From contig JAJYYP010000006.1 of the NCBI GenBank assembly GCA_021800855.1, positions 1 through 50,305 on the forward strand: a DNA stretch of 50,305 bases. The letters run 5' to 3'. Positions 22,361 to 30,896 of the stretch are shown here, piece after piece. Position 1 is the stretch's first letter; the number at the start of each line of letters is the position of its first letter. The stretch comes from an archaeon. Its GTDB lineage: Archaea; Thermoproteota; Nitrososphaeria; Nitrososphaerales; Gagatemarchaeaceae. Made by a program: the position numbers and the translations under genes. The notes beneath the pieces were generated by a model. That model searched no databases and was not told the origin of the DNA. It saw only the letters and a program-made list of their open reading frames with translations.

Positions 22361-23995
22361 CTATTTTAGCAGTTCGTAGAGTTTCGAGAGGTCGATTTCG
22401 AATCCCGACGCAGGGACTCCCACCCCAAAGGCGTCGATGGTGCCAGGCCTCAGTTCGCCTATGTATCCCAGCCCCTCCTCTTTCGCCGTGACTGACGCGC
22501 ACCGACCGGGTGAGAACGCCCAGTGCTCGGCCGCCTTGGTTACTATCTCAAGCCCAGCCAAGAGCCTGCAAACCGCTTCCAGGTACATTTTTGCCTCGGT
22601 GTAGGAAGCCTGTGAGTGGGCGACGAGGCAACCTAGGTGCCAGAATTCCTTGACACCGTCGAATGCACGGGTGTAAATCCTGCCAATCTCGAAGACTCGT
22701 TGTGGATAATCAGACTTCACGTTTCCTGACAGAGCCGCCATCAAGCACGGGATGAGGGCATCCCTGAGCATCGAGTGGTCGAGGCTCTTGGGGTTCTGGA
22801 CCGTCACCTTCTCAGAAGACGGCCGCTCGAATGAGTCGTAGAGGGATTTCCTGTCAGTCAGCTCGTAAGTCATCATCTCTATCATCCCGGCTCCTGCCAT
22901 CACCGTCGACACAGAATCGAGGAACTCCTCGAACTCGTTGAGCGCCCCAGGAGTATTGCTCGGTGGGAATACGGGCTTGATGCGGTCTATCCCGTAGCCC
23001 AAGGCGACTTCCTCGACTACGTCCACCGGATGCAACAGGTCGATCCTATACCTGGGGCCGAGGGCAATGTTCCCCCTGACGCCCATCCGGCTCCTGGCCA
23101 GGCAACCAAGAATCTCCCTCCGTGGGAGGTCGAGCCCGATAACCGACCTAACAAGGTCGAGGTCGAAAGGAAGTTCGGTCGGTGCGAGGTCAGGCGTGAC
23201 CCTAGTTTTGTTTGGGTAACTTATTGCGACCGTCCCCAGCTTCCCCCCCACCTCAGAAAGCGTGGTAGCCAGGATGGCAAGCACGTCGTCCCCATCCTTC
23301 TGGCTGGTGCTCGTGACGTCAACGAACATCCGCCTGGTCCTAGTCGTGACCTTGGTGGCGTTCCCGTTGATTATCGGAGGGAAGGAGAGAACCGTCCCCT
23401 TCGAGTCCGAGATAACAGGGAAGACCTTGCTTCTGTCGAAGACATGGCCATAGGTCCTTCCCTCGTAAGAGTCATATAGGATGGAACGGATGGATGATGG
23501 CTTCTCTCCATCCAACGGTACGAACTCGAAGGTGGATGGGACCGCCCTGTAGGACAATGGAGGAGAGATCTCGTCGAGGTCGTGGAGGCCGACTGCGACT
23601 GCCTTCCGCTTGCGTCCTAAACCATTGTGCAGGTCCTCCTGGAGCGAGATTATCTGTCTAACATCTTCGTCGTCGAGGTCGAGCCCCGTCGCCACGCAGC
23701 AGGCTATGTAGGGCCTGACTTTGGCGAGCTTACGGTCCACGATTACGGTGATCCCCGAGGGCTTGGTCTGGAATTCCGGGAGCCCTGTCTCTTTCCCGAG
23801 GAGCCCTCTGAGGGCGCGCGCGATTCCATAGTCTGTTCCGAGGTCGGGTCGGTTGGGACTGTACTCTACGCGAACTGACCTGCTATTTGCACTCTCTATG
23901 TCGAGGCCGATGTAGGGGAGCCGGTCGAGTATCCTCTCCTCACCAGCCCCGACCATCTCGGCTAAGCGCGAGAGCTCGAGTCTAACTACCGGCAA
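22361..23995 (-). CDS. pheT: Phenylalanyl-tRNA synthetase beta subunit
   Basis: 545 aa from a TTG at 23993-23995, the start that best fits the family N-terminus (PVVRLELSRLAEMVG) and overlaps the pheS end by 14 bp. Archaeal/eukaryotic-type beta subunit. Visible: YSPNRPDLGTDYGIARAL (about 48-65), the B3/B4 editing region around PPIINGNATKVT, the B5 domain with DLPRREILGCLARSRMGV, the motif HPVDVVEEVALGYGID, and the catalytic-like domain with MEMMTYELTD-type sequence. The editing site hydrolyses Tyr-tRNA(Phe). Last gene of trpS-pheS-pheT. Confidence 0.95.
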   Translation of the reverse strand: MPVVRLELSRLAEMVGAGEERILDRLPYIGLDIESANSRSVRVEYSPNRPDLGTDYGIARALRGLLGKETGLPEFQTKPSGITVIVDRKLAKVRPYIACCVATGLDLDDEDVRQIISLQEDLHNGLGRKRKAVAVGLHDLDEISPPLSYRAVPSTFEFVPLDGEKPSSIRSILYDSYEGRTYGHVFDRSKVFPVISDSKGTVLSFPPIINGNATKVTTRTRRMFVDVTSTSQKDGDDVLAILATTLSEVGGKLGTVAISYPNKTRVTPDLAPTELPFDLDLVRSVIGLDLPRREILGCLARSRMGVRGNIALGPRYRIDLLHPVDVVEEVALGYGIDRIKPVFPPSNTPGALNEFEEFLDSVSTVMAGAGMIEMMTYELTDRKSLYDSFERPSSEKVTVQNPKSLDHSMLRDALIPCLMAALSGNVKSDYPQRVFEIGRIYTRAFDGVKEFWHLGCLVAHSQASYTEAKMYLEAVCRLLAGLEIVTKAAEHWAFSPGRCASVTAKEEGLGYIGELRPGTIDAFGVGVPASGFEIDLSKLYELLK

Positions 23996-25463
23996 GCTCT
24001 CCCCTGTTCCTGAGCCAGGATAAGTCTGAGCCGTACAGCGCGCGCATGTCCTCCAAGCCAAACCGCATCAGCATCAACCTCTCGATACCTGGGCCCCAGG
24101 CAAGGACAGGGACTCTGACGCCGAGCGGTTGCGTGACCTCTGGTCTGAACACCCCTGACCCTCCAAGCTCTATCCAGCTCTTGAACGCCTTTGAGTAACC
24201 GACTACCTGCAAGGAAGGTTCCGTGTAGGGGAAGTAGGTTGGCCATAGTTTCACGCCAGCCATCCCTAGTTTCTTGTAGAACTCGGTGAGAAACCCCATG
24301 AGGTGCCTGACGTTGAGGCCCTCGCCTACCATTATCCCGTCCATCTGGTAGAATTCTGCCAGGTGCTTGTAATCGAGGTTTTCATTCCTGTAGACCTTTG
24401 ATACAGCGAATACTCTGGCCTCCCTTTCCTTTGTCTCAGACAGCGCCTTCACAGAGAGGACAGTGTTGTGTGTCCTAAGTACCAGGCGCCTGGCCTCCTC
24501 TAAGCGCCAGCGATATCCCCACCCTCTGCTCCCAGTCTTCCAACCATCTTCGTGGACCGAGGCCACCTTCGCCACTACACCAGAACGTTTGAGCGCTGCG
24601 TCCGACAGCCCATCCAGATAGAAGGTGTCCTGCATCTCCCGTCCTGGGTGATCCTGAGGGATGAACAGCGCATCGAAGTTCCAAAAGGCAGAGTGGACGC
24701 TATCGCCCTGGAGTTCGGTGAAACCCATAGAGAGATACACCTCCCGCACTTCTCGGATGAAATCACGGACAGGGTGACGCCTTCCGGGGAAGAAGCTCGG
24801 GGCTTTCGCCTCGACATCGATGGGGCGTAGTTTTCTGCCTCTCCAGGTCCCGGAAGCGAGAATGTCCGGGGTGAGCCTGTCGATGAGGTGTGCATCCGAC
24901 GCCAGTGAAGAAGAGATTCTGCCTTTGTCAGTGACGGCGACGGTGGTCGTGCGAGTCTCGACGCGTCTGACCAACCCCCGTTTCAGCAGGTCCGAGACGA
25001 TGCCCGCCTCCTCGCTGGTCATATCATCCTCAGCCTTGCCGGCGGCAATCGACCGTACCACAGAGCGGAGAGACTCTATCCCTGCTGCGTCGGCTACGCG
25101 TACGACCTGTGCCGGTCCCTCGTCTACCTTTATCCAACCAGAGCCTCTCGCCCTCCCAAAGGCGGCGGAGAACTCGTCGGGCGAATCGAACTTGCCCCTC
25201 AGCTCTCCTACTGTGAGCGGCGCGGGTGCCTGGCTAACTTGGTGTACCAGGTCCAGCTCAGGTGGCTCCCTGACCAGCTCTAGCCTGCTTTCAACCGAGC
25301 TGCCTATAGAGACAAGCCCTTTCGATGCGAGCCACTGAAGGGCTCGCCTGACCTGATCCTCGTTCAGCGAAGCGGCAGCAACCAGCGCCTCAAAGGGGGC
25401 GGACCCCAGCGGGGCGAGCGCCGCGAGAACCCTGCGTTCGAGTGGATGAAGGGCGTTCGACAT
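23982..25463 (-). CDS. pheS: Phenylalanyl-tRNA synthetase alpha subunit
   Basis: 493 aa from the ATG at 25461-25463, 7 bp after the trpS stop. N-terminal winged-helix tRNA-binding repeats (LERRVLAALAPLG onward, to about residue 200), then the class II catalytic core: HPVRDFIREVREVYLSMGF (motif 1 region), LFIPQDHPGREMQDTFYL, FRNENLDYKHLAEFYQMDG-type motif 2 (here YRNENLDYKH), and motif 3 LAWGPGIERLMLMRFG. Charges tRNA-Phe as an alpha2beta2 tetramer with PheT. Confidence 0.96.
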   Translation of the reverse strand: MSNALHPLERRVLAALAPLGSAPFEALVAAASLNEDQVRRALQWLASKGLVSIGSSVESRLELVREPPELDLVHQVSQAPAPLTVGELRGKFDSPDEFSAAFGRARGSGWIKVDEGPAQVVRVADAAGIESLRSVVRSIAAGKAEDDMTSEEAGIVSDLLKRGLVRRVETRTTTVAVTDKGRISSSLASDAHLIDRLTPDILASGTWRGRKLRPIDVEAKAPSFFPGRRHPVRDFIREVREVYLSMGFTELQGDSVHSAFWNFDALFIPQDHPGREMQDTFYLDGLSDAALKRSGVVAKVASVHEDGWKTGSRGWGYRWRLEEARRLVLRTHNTVLSVKALSETKEREARVFAVSKVYRNENLDYKHLAEFYQMDGIMVGEGLNVRHLMGFLTEFYKKLGMAGVKLWPTYFPYTEPSLQVVGYSKAFKSWIELGGSGVFRPEVTQPLGVRVPVLAWGPGIERLMLMRFGLEDMRALYGSDLSWLRNRGELAGS

Positions 25464-25470
25464 TCCTGGT

Positions 25471-26601
25471 CTACTTTCCCCCAGACGAGAGGTAGGCTCT
25501 GTTCTTAGCCAGGAGCTCGGCCGCATCTCTCATTAGGGCATCACGTTTCCTGTGGTGCTCTTCCAAGAACGTCTTTACTCTTCCTATGACTTCCTGCTTG
25601 CATTCGCCGCAGAGGCGTATCCCCTTGATACACTCGTGGTTCACCCTCTGGACGTGCTCGTCATCCTTGGCGAAGTGGAAACGATAGAGGTCGTAGATGG
25701 GGCAGATGTCAGGTCTACCCCCGAGTCTGCGCTGCTCTTCCACTGTGTCTCTCCCTCCGGTGTAGGCAGACCTGATTCTTTTCGACGCGTCTGCTGACGT
25801 GTCGTCCAGAGTGAAGCCAGACGCAGGGTCCCGCTTTGACATCTTCTGCCCTCCCGTGAGCGCCAGTTCGAGCCGATGGTAGATGGCAGACGGAGGTATG
25901 AACCCGAACTCTGAATGGAAGCGGTTGGCAAGATCCCTGGATAACCTGATGTGTGGGTCTTGGTCGGCTCCTACTGGGACCAGGACCGGCTTCGGCCCAC
26001 CAAACTCTGGGAGCTGTGGCATGAGGATGTCACCTGCCTGTATGAGCGCGGAGAGGTAGAGCCCTAGCTGTCGTTCTCCATATATCGCTTTCATCATGTT
26101 GTTGGTCACTGCGCGTGAGAAGATTGTCGACATCCTCATCACTCTCATTTCTTCGCTCTGCTTGTACACGACTGCACGGTCGGGATCGAGGCCAAGGGCG
26201 AGAATGTCGGCCACGTTTCTTACCGCCGTCTTGGCTGACTCGTTGAACGAAAGACCATTGTCTGTGTAAGCTTCCACGTCGGCGATGGAGTAGTAGACAA
26301 TCCCTTTCTTTGAGAGGGACTGGAAGTAGACCATGTCGTCGGCAGTCAACTTGTTTCCCAGGTGGAAGACCCCGTCAGGCTTGATGCCGCTCATCACAGC
26401 GTAGGGCTTATGGCTGTCTATGGCGTCGAGGACCCTGGCCAGGTCTCTCTGTCCGAAGTCAATACCCCGGCTTATGTGATGGCTCGGAGCCTTGAAACGA
26501 GGAACAAGTGGGGCGAGCGCCTCGATACCAAATTCAGACTGCAAGCGACCATAGTCCTTGACTACGGTCGTTCCCCACGGATCGAGCTTGTCCTTTTCCA
26601 C
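25471..26601 (-). CDS. trpS: Tryptophanyl-tRNA synthetase
   Basis: 376 aa from a GTG at 26599-26601. Class I synthetase, archaeal/eukaryotic type. The HIGH-like motif is GVFHLGN (about 77-83) and the KMSKS loop is KMSKRDPASG (about 254-263). Also PVGADQDPHIRLSRDLA and the C-terminal ICPIYDLYRFHF and CGECKQEVI typical of archaeal TrpRS. First gene of the trpS-pheS-pheT operon; only 26 bp separate it from coaD upstream, so coaD may belong to the same transcript. Confidence 0.95.
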   Translation of the reverse strand: MEKDKLDPWGTTVVKDYGRLQSEFGIEALAPLVPRFKAPSHHISRGIDFGQRDLARVLDAIDSHKPYAVMSGIKPDGVFHLGNKLTADDMVYFQSLSKKGIVYYSIADVEAYTDNGLSFNESAKTAVRNVADILALGLDPDRAVVYKQSEEMRVMRMSTIFSRAVTNNMMKAIYGERQLGLYLSALIQAGDILMPQLPEFGGPKPVLVPVGADQDPHIRLSRDLANRFHSEFGFIPPSAIYHRLELALTGGQKMSKRDPASGFTLDDTSADASKRIRSAYTGGRDTVEEQRRLGGRPDICPIYDLYRFHFAKDDEHVQRVNHECIKGIRLCGECKQEVIGRVKTFLEEHHRKRDALMRDAAELLAKNRAYLSSGGK

Positions 26602-26627
26602 ACTGCCTCGCCTGCAGGCGTTCTGAT

Positions 26628-27131
26628 TTAACTACTCGGGAGGGAGTCTCTCCCCTTGAGCCCCAACGGTCTTGTAAGCCTCCCTTCGTCGTCTATTTCG
26701 CCTAGTCTTATCCTGGTGGATGAGATCGGCTTCGAGTCGTCAGCGAGGACGTAATCCACGACGACGACCTCTAGCGGAGGATAGCCGTTGGCCTTCCTGA
26801 GCTTGTTCGCGATAGGGACACGCTTCGCTGTCTCTTGGGTCACCACTATCGCCTCTACTTCGGGCGATGCGATACCCGGACCGAAGTAGTCGTCTAGTTT
26901 GGCGACGATGTAGTCCCTGTCGGGATATCTCTTCTCGACAAGAGCCCGCAAGGCTCTGGTGCGCTCTTCGTAGCTCTGATCAGGGTTCTTGCCTTCCTTC
27001 AGCGCGAACTCGTCAGAAGTGACGCCTATCACCACGCGGTCCCCGACCTCGAAGCTCTTGGAGAGGAGCGCGATGTGGCCTCTGTGGATATGGTCGAATG
27101 TTCCCCCCGTCGCTACGGTCTTGTATCTCAC
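26628..27131 (-). CDS. coaD: Archaeal phosphopantetheine adenylyltransferase
   Basis: 167 aa from the GTG at 27129-27131; upstream in-frame sequence is low-complexity and lies over the promoter region. Nucleotidyltransferase fold: TGGTFDHIHRGHIALL (T/HxGH signature, about 9-24), VVIGVTSDEFALKEGK, and the ISSTRIR motif near the end. Makes dephospho-CoA from 4'-phosphopantetheine and ATP; this is the archaeal COG1019 branch. Divergent from the methionine aminopeptidase gene; the 73-bp spacer holds AT-rich promoter elements for both. Confidence 0.92.
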   Translation of the reverse strand: MRYKTVATGGTFDHIHRGHIALLSKSFEVGDRVVIGVTSDEFALKEGKNPDQSYEERTRALRALVEKRYPDRDYIVAKLDDYFGPGIASPEVEAIVVTQETAKRVPIANKLRKANGYPPLEVVVVDYVLADDSKPISSTRIRLGEIDDEGRLTRPLGLKGRDSLPSS

Positions 27132-27204
27132 TGGCGAGACACCCCGTAAATCAATTGAAATACCACGTGCGCATCCGCTGACAGAGTAACTGCATAAAGG
27201 ATTT

Positions 27205-28107
27205 GTGAGAGAGTTGGGACTGCTTCCTGAAGAATATCGGAGGTCTGGTAAGATTACCAGTGAAGTGAAGTCCGTCGTGAGATCGGCGGTCAAGCCTGGC
27301 GTAACGTACCTTGAGATCTGTGACCTGGTGAAGAGAGAGGTAGAGTCACGCGGAGGTAAACTGGCATTTCCCACCGGAATCGGGGTCAACGAGGTGACTG
27401 CTCACTACGCGCCCCAGGACGGTGTCGATTCGGTCTTTCGCGAAGAAGACCTCGTGAAGGTTGACTTCGGTGTTCATGTAGACGGGTATGTCACCGACAC
27501 TTCGGTGAGCGTCACTTACAACCCGGACTACAACCTCCTCCTCGAAGCGACCGAGAGATCCCTAGAGGCGGCGATAGCGGCTGCAAGGAAGGATCCTAGG
27601 GCGGGCGAGATTGGGAGAGAGATTCACCGGGAAGCCGCACGCTTCGGGTTCAAGACTATTGAGAACCTCACCGGACATACTGTGGACAGATACACAGTAC
27701 ACGCCGGGAAGAGCATACCCAATCTGTATATGCCTGGGATGCAGACGTTGAGGAAAGGCGATGTTTTCGCCATCGAGCCGTTCCTCACGCTCGGGAATGC
27801 GGCAGGCTATGTAATCGATGGTTCATCGAGGACTATATTCTCCATTGTAGCGAGGAGGAAGACCGGGATTCACGAGTTGGACTCGTTCGCCGACATGGTA
27901 TGGGAAGAGCGCAAGACCCTCCCGTTCACCCCGCGATGGTACGCCGCGGAGTTGGGAGCAAAGAAGGTCGCGGATTTGGTCGATAGGCTGGTGACCAAGA
28001 AGATCGCAAGGGCGTATCCGACATTGGTGGAGGCTTCAGGCTGCCCGGTGGCGCAGTTTGAGCACACTATGGCCTTCGACGAGGGCGGCCTCGTGGTCCT
28101 AACCTGA
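27205..28107 (+). CDS. map: Methionine aminopeptidase, type II
   Basis: 300 aa from a GTG at 27205. Removes the initiator Met. Metal ligands are visible: DFGVHVDGYVTDTS (two Asp, about 89-102), GHTVDRYTVHAG (His), AIEPFLT (Glu) and the final QFEHTMAF (Glu, His). The substrate His lies in VTAHYAPQDG. A helical insert before the last ligands (about 230-275, KTLPFTPRWYAAEL onward) marks it as type II, the archaeal/eukaryotic form. It overlaps the zinc-ribbon gene tail to tail by 9 bp. Confidence 0.96.
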   Translation: MRELGLLPEEYRRSGKITSEVKSVVRSAVKPGVTYLEICDLVKREVESRGGKLAFPTGIGVNEVTAHYAPQDGVDSVFREEDLVKVDFGVHVDGYVTDTSVSVTYNPDYNLLLEATERSLEAAIAAARKDPRAGEIGREIHREAARFGFKTIENLTGHTVDRYTVHAGKSIPNLYMPGMQTLRKGDVFAIEPFLTLGNAAGYVIDGSSRTIFSIVARRKTGIHELDSFADMVWEERKTLPFTPRWYAAELGAKKVADLVDRLVTKKIARAYPTLVEASGCPVAQFEHTMAFDEGGLVVLT

Positions 28108-28302
28108 CTGCTTCATGGTTTCGGCGTAAACCAGGCCTATCCTTGTAGGGTTCCCGCACTTCGAGCACTTCGCAGCTTCCTTCGTCACGTAGTCTCCCAC
28201 GGCAAATGCCCGCTTTGTCTTTTGCCCACAGACGGGGCACTCCTCGATTGTGTAGACGAGCAGTTTCGACTTCTTGTCCGGGCCCGGGACAGAGCTCATC
28301 AT
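28099..28302 (-). CDS. Small zinc-ribbon protein
   Basis: 67 aa. Four cysteines in two knuckles: CPVCGQ (about 22-27) and CSKCGN (about 46-51), a rubredoxin-like zinc ribbon. Its ATG overlaps the TGA of the DUF1512 gene (ATGA), so the two are cotranslated. Function unknown; the size and fold would suit a protein- or RNA-binding accessory factor. Confidence 0.8.
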   Translation of the reverse strand: MMSSVPGPDKKSKLLVYTIEECPVCGQKTKRAFAVGDYVTKEAAKCSKCGNPTRIGLVYAETMKQSG

Positions 28303-29423
28303 TGCGCTACACCTAACGTGTTACCTATTCCGGCCACCACTACGTCGTCTCCTTCCTTCGTCTTCTCTTCGATGACCCTGTTCAGGACCTGCGTGACCTT
28401 GTCAGCGGCCTCTGCAATCTCCTTTCTCATCACTGTAATCGCTTCGAGGATACTCTGCTTCACTAGGATGGCATAGAGCGGGACCTTGGCTCTGGTTGCA
28501 GCCTCCTCTATCTGGAACTTCTCGACGCCAATCCCCCCAATCGCAGCGCCCACACCCTCAGCTATCTCCCCTGTCTTCTCCCCCTCGAGCTTCAGCGCCG
28601 CATCGATCATCACGATGGCACTGGGTTTGACGCCCATCTCCCCGACGATCTTTTGGATGGCTACGCCTGGCTGCCCCACGTAGGCCATCGGCCCATCAGC
28701 CTTCAAGACGTAGAGTTTTCGACCCTTGTACTCCGTGATGGCCATCACGGTGTCTTTGGCTATGACGCGCTTCTCCTTCCCGGCCATGAACCTGGAAACC
28801 ACGATAGGGCCAATCCCGTCTCCGACTGGCTGTCCCAGCTTGAAGGAGTCGACGGCGTTTAGGAGGGCGTCCGCCTCCTGGATTATCATCGGCATGAGCA
28901 TCTGTAACTGTACGAGGGTGAAGTACGAATTAGTCTTCTTTCCAAGGAGATAGTAGTGGCGGACGATTTTGTGGATCTGGTTTAGCGACGTGGCTACCTC
29001 TAGCAGGTTCTCGCTGATGGACACTGTGACTGGGTTGTTCTGTTTGAGCAAGGCGCCGACTTCTGCTCTTACCCTGTCGTTGTTGGTCGTTACGATGTGG
29101 TCAACCTTCCCCACGATGCCAGCTGGATCCATGTCTACGGGCATGATTGCGACATAGTCGAGGAATTGGTCTACCCTTTGGGAGGGGTCGCCTGGCGCCT
29201 TGCCGACGTCGACAAGGTAGTCTATGGCGTCCTTTCTTGCCTTGTCCTTCATTACCTTGAGCTTGTTGAGGCCCCTGCTGATTTCGCTCAGAGCCATGTA
29301 TGATTGTATCCTGGTCTGGTAGAGGAAGGTAAGGGCGAAAAAGCCAATCCACACGACGGTGACAAGGTCTGAGGTGTTGATCCCGCCGAACACCTGGAGG
29401 ATTCCACCCTCAAGTATAGACAT
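28299..29423 (-). CDS. DUF1512-family archaeal membrane-anchored protein
   Basis: 374 aa. One N-terminal transmembrane helix (about 18-36, DLVTVVWIGFFALTFLY), then a helical segment and a Gly-rich C-terminal domain with QPVGDGIGPIVVSRFM (about 197-212), GQPGVAIQKIVGEMG and IAEGVGAAIGGIGVEKF. I recognise this as the archaeal DUF1512 family, of unknown function. The GDGIGP block looks like a nucleotide- or phosphate-binding loop, but no activity is established. Operon with the zinc-ribbon gene; a TATA-like TTTAAG lies about 38 nt upstream. Confidence 0.8.
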   Translation of the reverse strand: MSILEGGILQVFGGINTSDLVTVVWIGFFALTFLYQTRIQSYMALSEISRGLNKLKVMKDKARKDAIDYLVDVGKAPGDPSQRVDQFLDYVAIMPVDMDPAGIVGKVDHIVTTNNDRVRAEVGALLKQNNPVTVSISENLLEVATSLNQIHKIVRHYYLLGKKTNSYFTLVQLQMLMPMIIQEADALLNAVDSFKLGQPVGDGIGPIVVSRFMAGKEKRVIAKDTVMAITEYKGRKLYVLKADGPMAYVGQPGVAIQKIVGEMGVKPSAIVMIDAALKLEGEKTGEIAEGVGAAIGGIGVEKFQIEEAATRAKVPLYAILVKQSILEAITVMRKEIAEAADKVTQVLNRVIEEKTKEGDDVVVAGIGNTLGVAQ

Positions 29424-29704
29424 GAGATTACCTGATTCGACGTCGCAAACCCGGACTTAAATGTTCTGTGGGATGCCTTCGGTGTAAGCAGGCGTTTTAG
29501 GGGAAGGCGCCGGCACCTCGGCTTCCCGACTCCTTTCGGAAGTCAGTAGCACCGGGGCGACGCGTGGTTTGACTGCCAGGATCGGAACGAGTCTGGGTCG
29601 GACCCACGCGCTATGGCCGGCTGAAGTGGAGGGGCCCTCCAGAGGTAGATTAACGTTTCCCGGCTCTCCAAGAGTTTTTTACAGGACTTCAAGCGTCCAT
29701 AGGC

Positions 29705-29983
29705 ATGCAGAGGAAGCTCCTGGACATACTCGCCTGCCCTATAGACAAGCACTACCCTTTGGAGATGATTGAGTTCAACGTCAGGGAGACGGACGTAGTG
29801 GTCGACGGCGTCCTCCTCTGCTCTCAGTGCGGGAGATACTACCCCATAGTTGACGAGATTCCTGTGATGCTCCCAGACAGCCTGAGGAATAGGAAGGAGG
29901 ACATTGGTTTCCTCGAGAGGTGGGGCTCAAGGCTGCCGGAGAGCGTGGTCCATGGGGGGAAGCCATGGAACCTCGCCGGGTGA
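29705..29983 (+). CDS. Trm112-like zinc-ribbon protein
   Basis: 92 aa, starts MQRKLLDILACPIDKHYPLE and continues to CSQCGRYYPIVDEIPVMLP. The Cys pattern (C11 alone in CPID, then CSQC) and the 'YPIxdxIPxml' ending match the Trm112 family, which stabilises and activates methyltransferases acting on tRNA, rRNA and translation factors. In the usual ribbon the first knuckle has two cysteines (CPxC); here the second is Asp, so zinc binding may be weak or lost. A TATA-like TTTTTTACA is about 30 nt upstream. It lies 47 bp before tRNA-Trp. Confidence 0.88.
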   Translation: MQRKLLDILACPIDKHYPLEMIEFNVRETDVVVDGVLLCSQCGRYYPIVDEIPVMLPDSLRNRKEDIGFLERWGSRLPESVVHGGKPWNLAG

Positions 29984-30030
29984 CCTGGGAAACTCTAAAG
30001 ACAGCTGATGGTCGGCCTGGAGGCCGTGTT

Positions 30031-30161
30031 GGGGGTATAGCCCAGCCAGGCAGGGCGACAGGCTCCAGTGACACCAATGGCTGACACGGAAACGTGGATG
30101 ACTTGACATTGGAGCTGCCTAAGAAACCTGTAGACCGTCGGTTCAAATCCGACTACCCCCA
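30031..30161 (+). tRNA. tRNA-Trp (CCA) with a 57-nt intron at the canonical site
   Basis: Acceptor GGGGGTA/TACCCCC with A73; D-arm GCCC/GGGC; anticodon stem ACAGG/CCTGT; T-arm GTCGG-TTCAAAT-CCGAC. Anticodon CCA is 30065-30067 and the intron is about 30069-30125, between positions 37 and 38. The intron can form a bulge-helix-bulge, with CCAATG pairing to CATTGG. It contains CTGA (30081-30084) and GGATGA, like D' and C' boxes; archaeal tRNA-Trp introns often double as C/D guide RNAs, but the outer boxes are weak here. Confidence 0.93.
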
Positions 30162-30198
30162 CACACCAACTTCTGAATTGGTCGTCAAGCTGTTAGGA

Positions 30199-30206
30199 TT
30201 ATATAC
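30199..30206 (+). promoter_or_regulatory. TATA box of the sorted surface protein and sortase genes
   Basis: TTATATAC at 30199-30206 is centred 27 nt before the GTG start codon at 30230, indicating a leaderless transcript that probably covers both genes, since no promoter is evident in the 13-bp gap between them. Confidence 0.65.
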
Positions 30207-30229
30207 AGAGATGGCGACCGAATCCAGTC

Positions 30230-30883
30230 GTGACATATAGGGACTATGCAGCACAGGCTCTGCTGCTTGTCTTGGCCATCTCCTTGGCTGCCCAGGGTAC
30301 AGTTGCCCAGACGTCGTACACGCTAACTGTCTCAACGGACAAGTCTTCATATGCGAGCGGACAGGCAATTCATGTCACAGGAAGAGTGATACCAGCCCCA
30401 GGCCCGAACACTGCAGTCTTCTTAGAAGTAATCAACCCGCATGACACCATAGTTGCTCCAGGAGAAGCAACGGTTAGTGCCGCCACTGGTCTCTATAACT
30501 ACACCTTCGTAGCCGGCGGGACTTCTGCGTGGGTTGCCGGGACATACACTGTGAACGCAACCTGGGGAGCATATCCTCCACAGGTGAACGCTACAGCCAC
30601 TTTCCAATACGCGCCGTCCGTGGTCACATCTACCAGTTCGAGCATATCTAGCGGCGCGAGCACAACTGGCAACCAGAGCACCACGACTGCCACCACGACA
30701 TCTTCCAGCTCAACTAACTCGGTCTTCAGCGCCACAACTTCGGTTTCCAGTTCCACCAAGAGCAGCGGTGGGATACCTGAGTTCCCGTTCCAGGCTGCGA
30801 TGGTAGGCATCACCGTCCTCGTGATAGTCTCGGCCTATCTAATGATGAAGAGGACTTCGTCAATGCGTCAGCATCTACAGTGA
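30230..30883 (+). CDS. Secreted protein with PEF-type C-terminal sorting signal
   Basis: 217 aa from the GTG at 30230. A signal peptide (residues about 1-26, ending AAQGTVAQ), then one beta-sandwich domain (about 28-138: YTLTVSTDKSSYASGQ, VTGRVIPAPGP, AGTYTVNATWG) like MG2/Ig-type domains, then a Ser/Thr-rich stalk (about 140-178), then GGIPEFPFQ, a transmembrane helix and a short basic tail. This tripartite end (motif, helix, Arg/Lys) is the layout of archaeosortase substrates; the PEFP form is common in Thaumarchaeota. Several N-glycosylation sequons (NxT/S) are present. The next gene is the sortase itself. Confidence 0.87.
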   Translation: MTYRDYAAQALLLVLAISLAAQGTVAQTSYTLTVSTDKSSYASGQAIHVTGRVIPAPGPNTAVFLEVINPHDTIVAPGEATVSAATGLYNYTFVAGGTSAWVAGTYTVNATWGAYPPQVNATATFQYAPSVVTSTSSSISSGASTTGNQSTTTATTTSSSSTNSVFSATTSVSSSTKSSGGIPEFPFQAAMVGITVLVIVSAYLMMKRTSSMRQHLQ

Positions 30884-30896
30884 ACGTGGCCAGTCG

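Noticed and set aside
29575-29630. Reverse-strand T-arm-like GGGTCCGACCC
   Set aside because: It lacks the invariant TTC of the T loop and no cloverleaf can be built.
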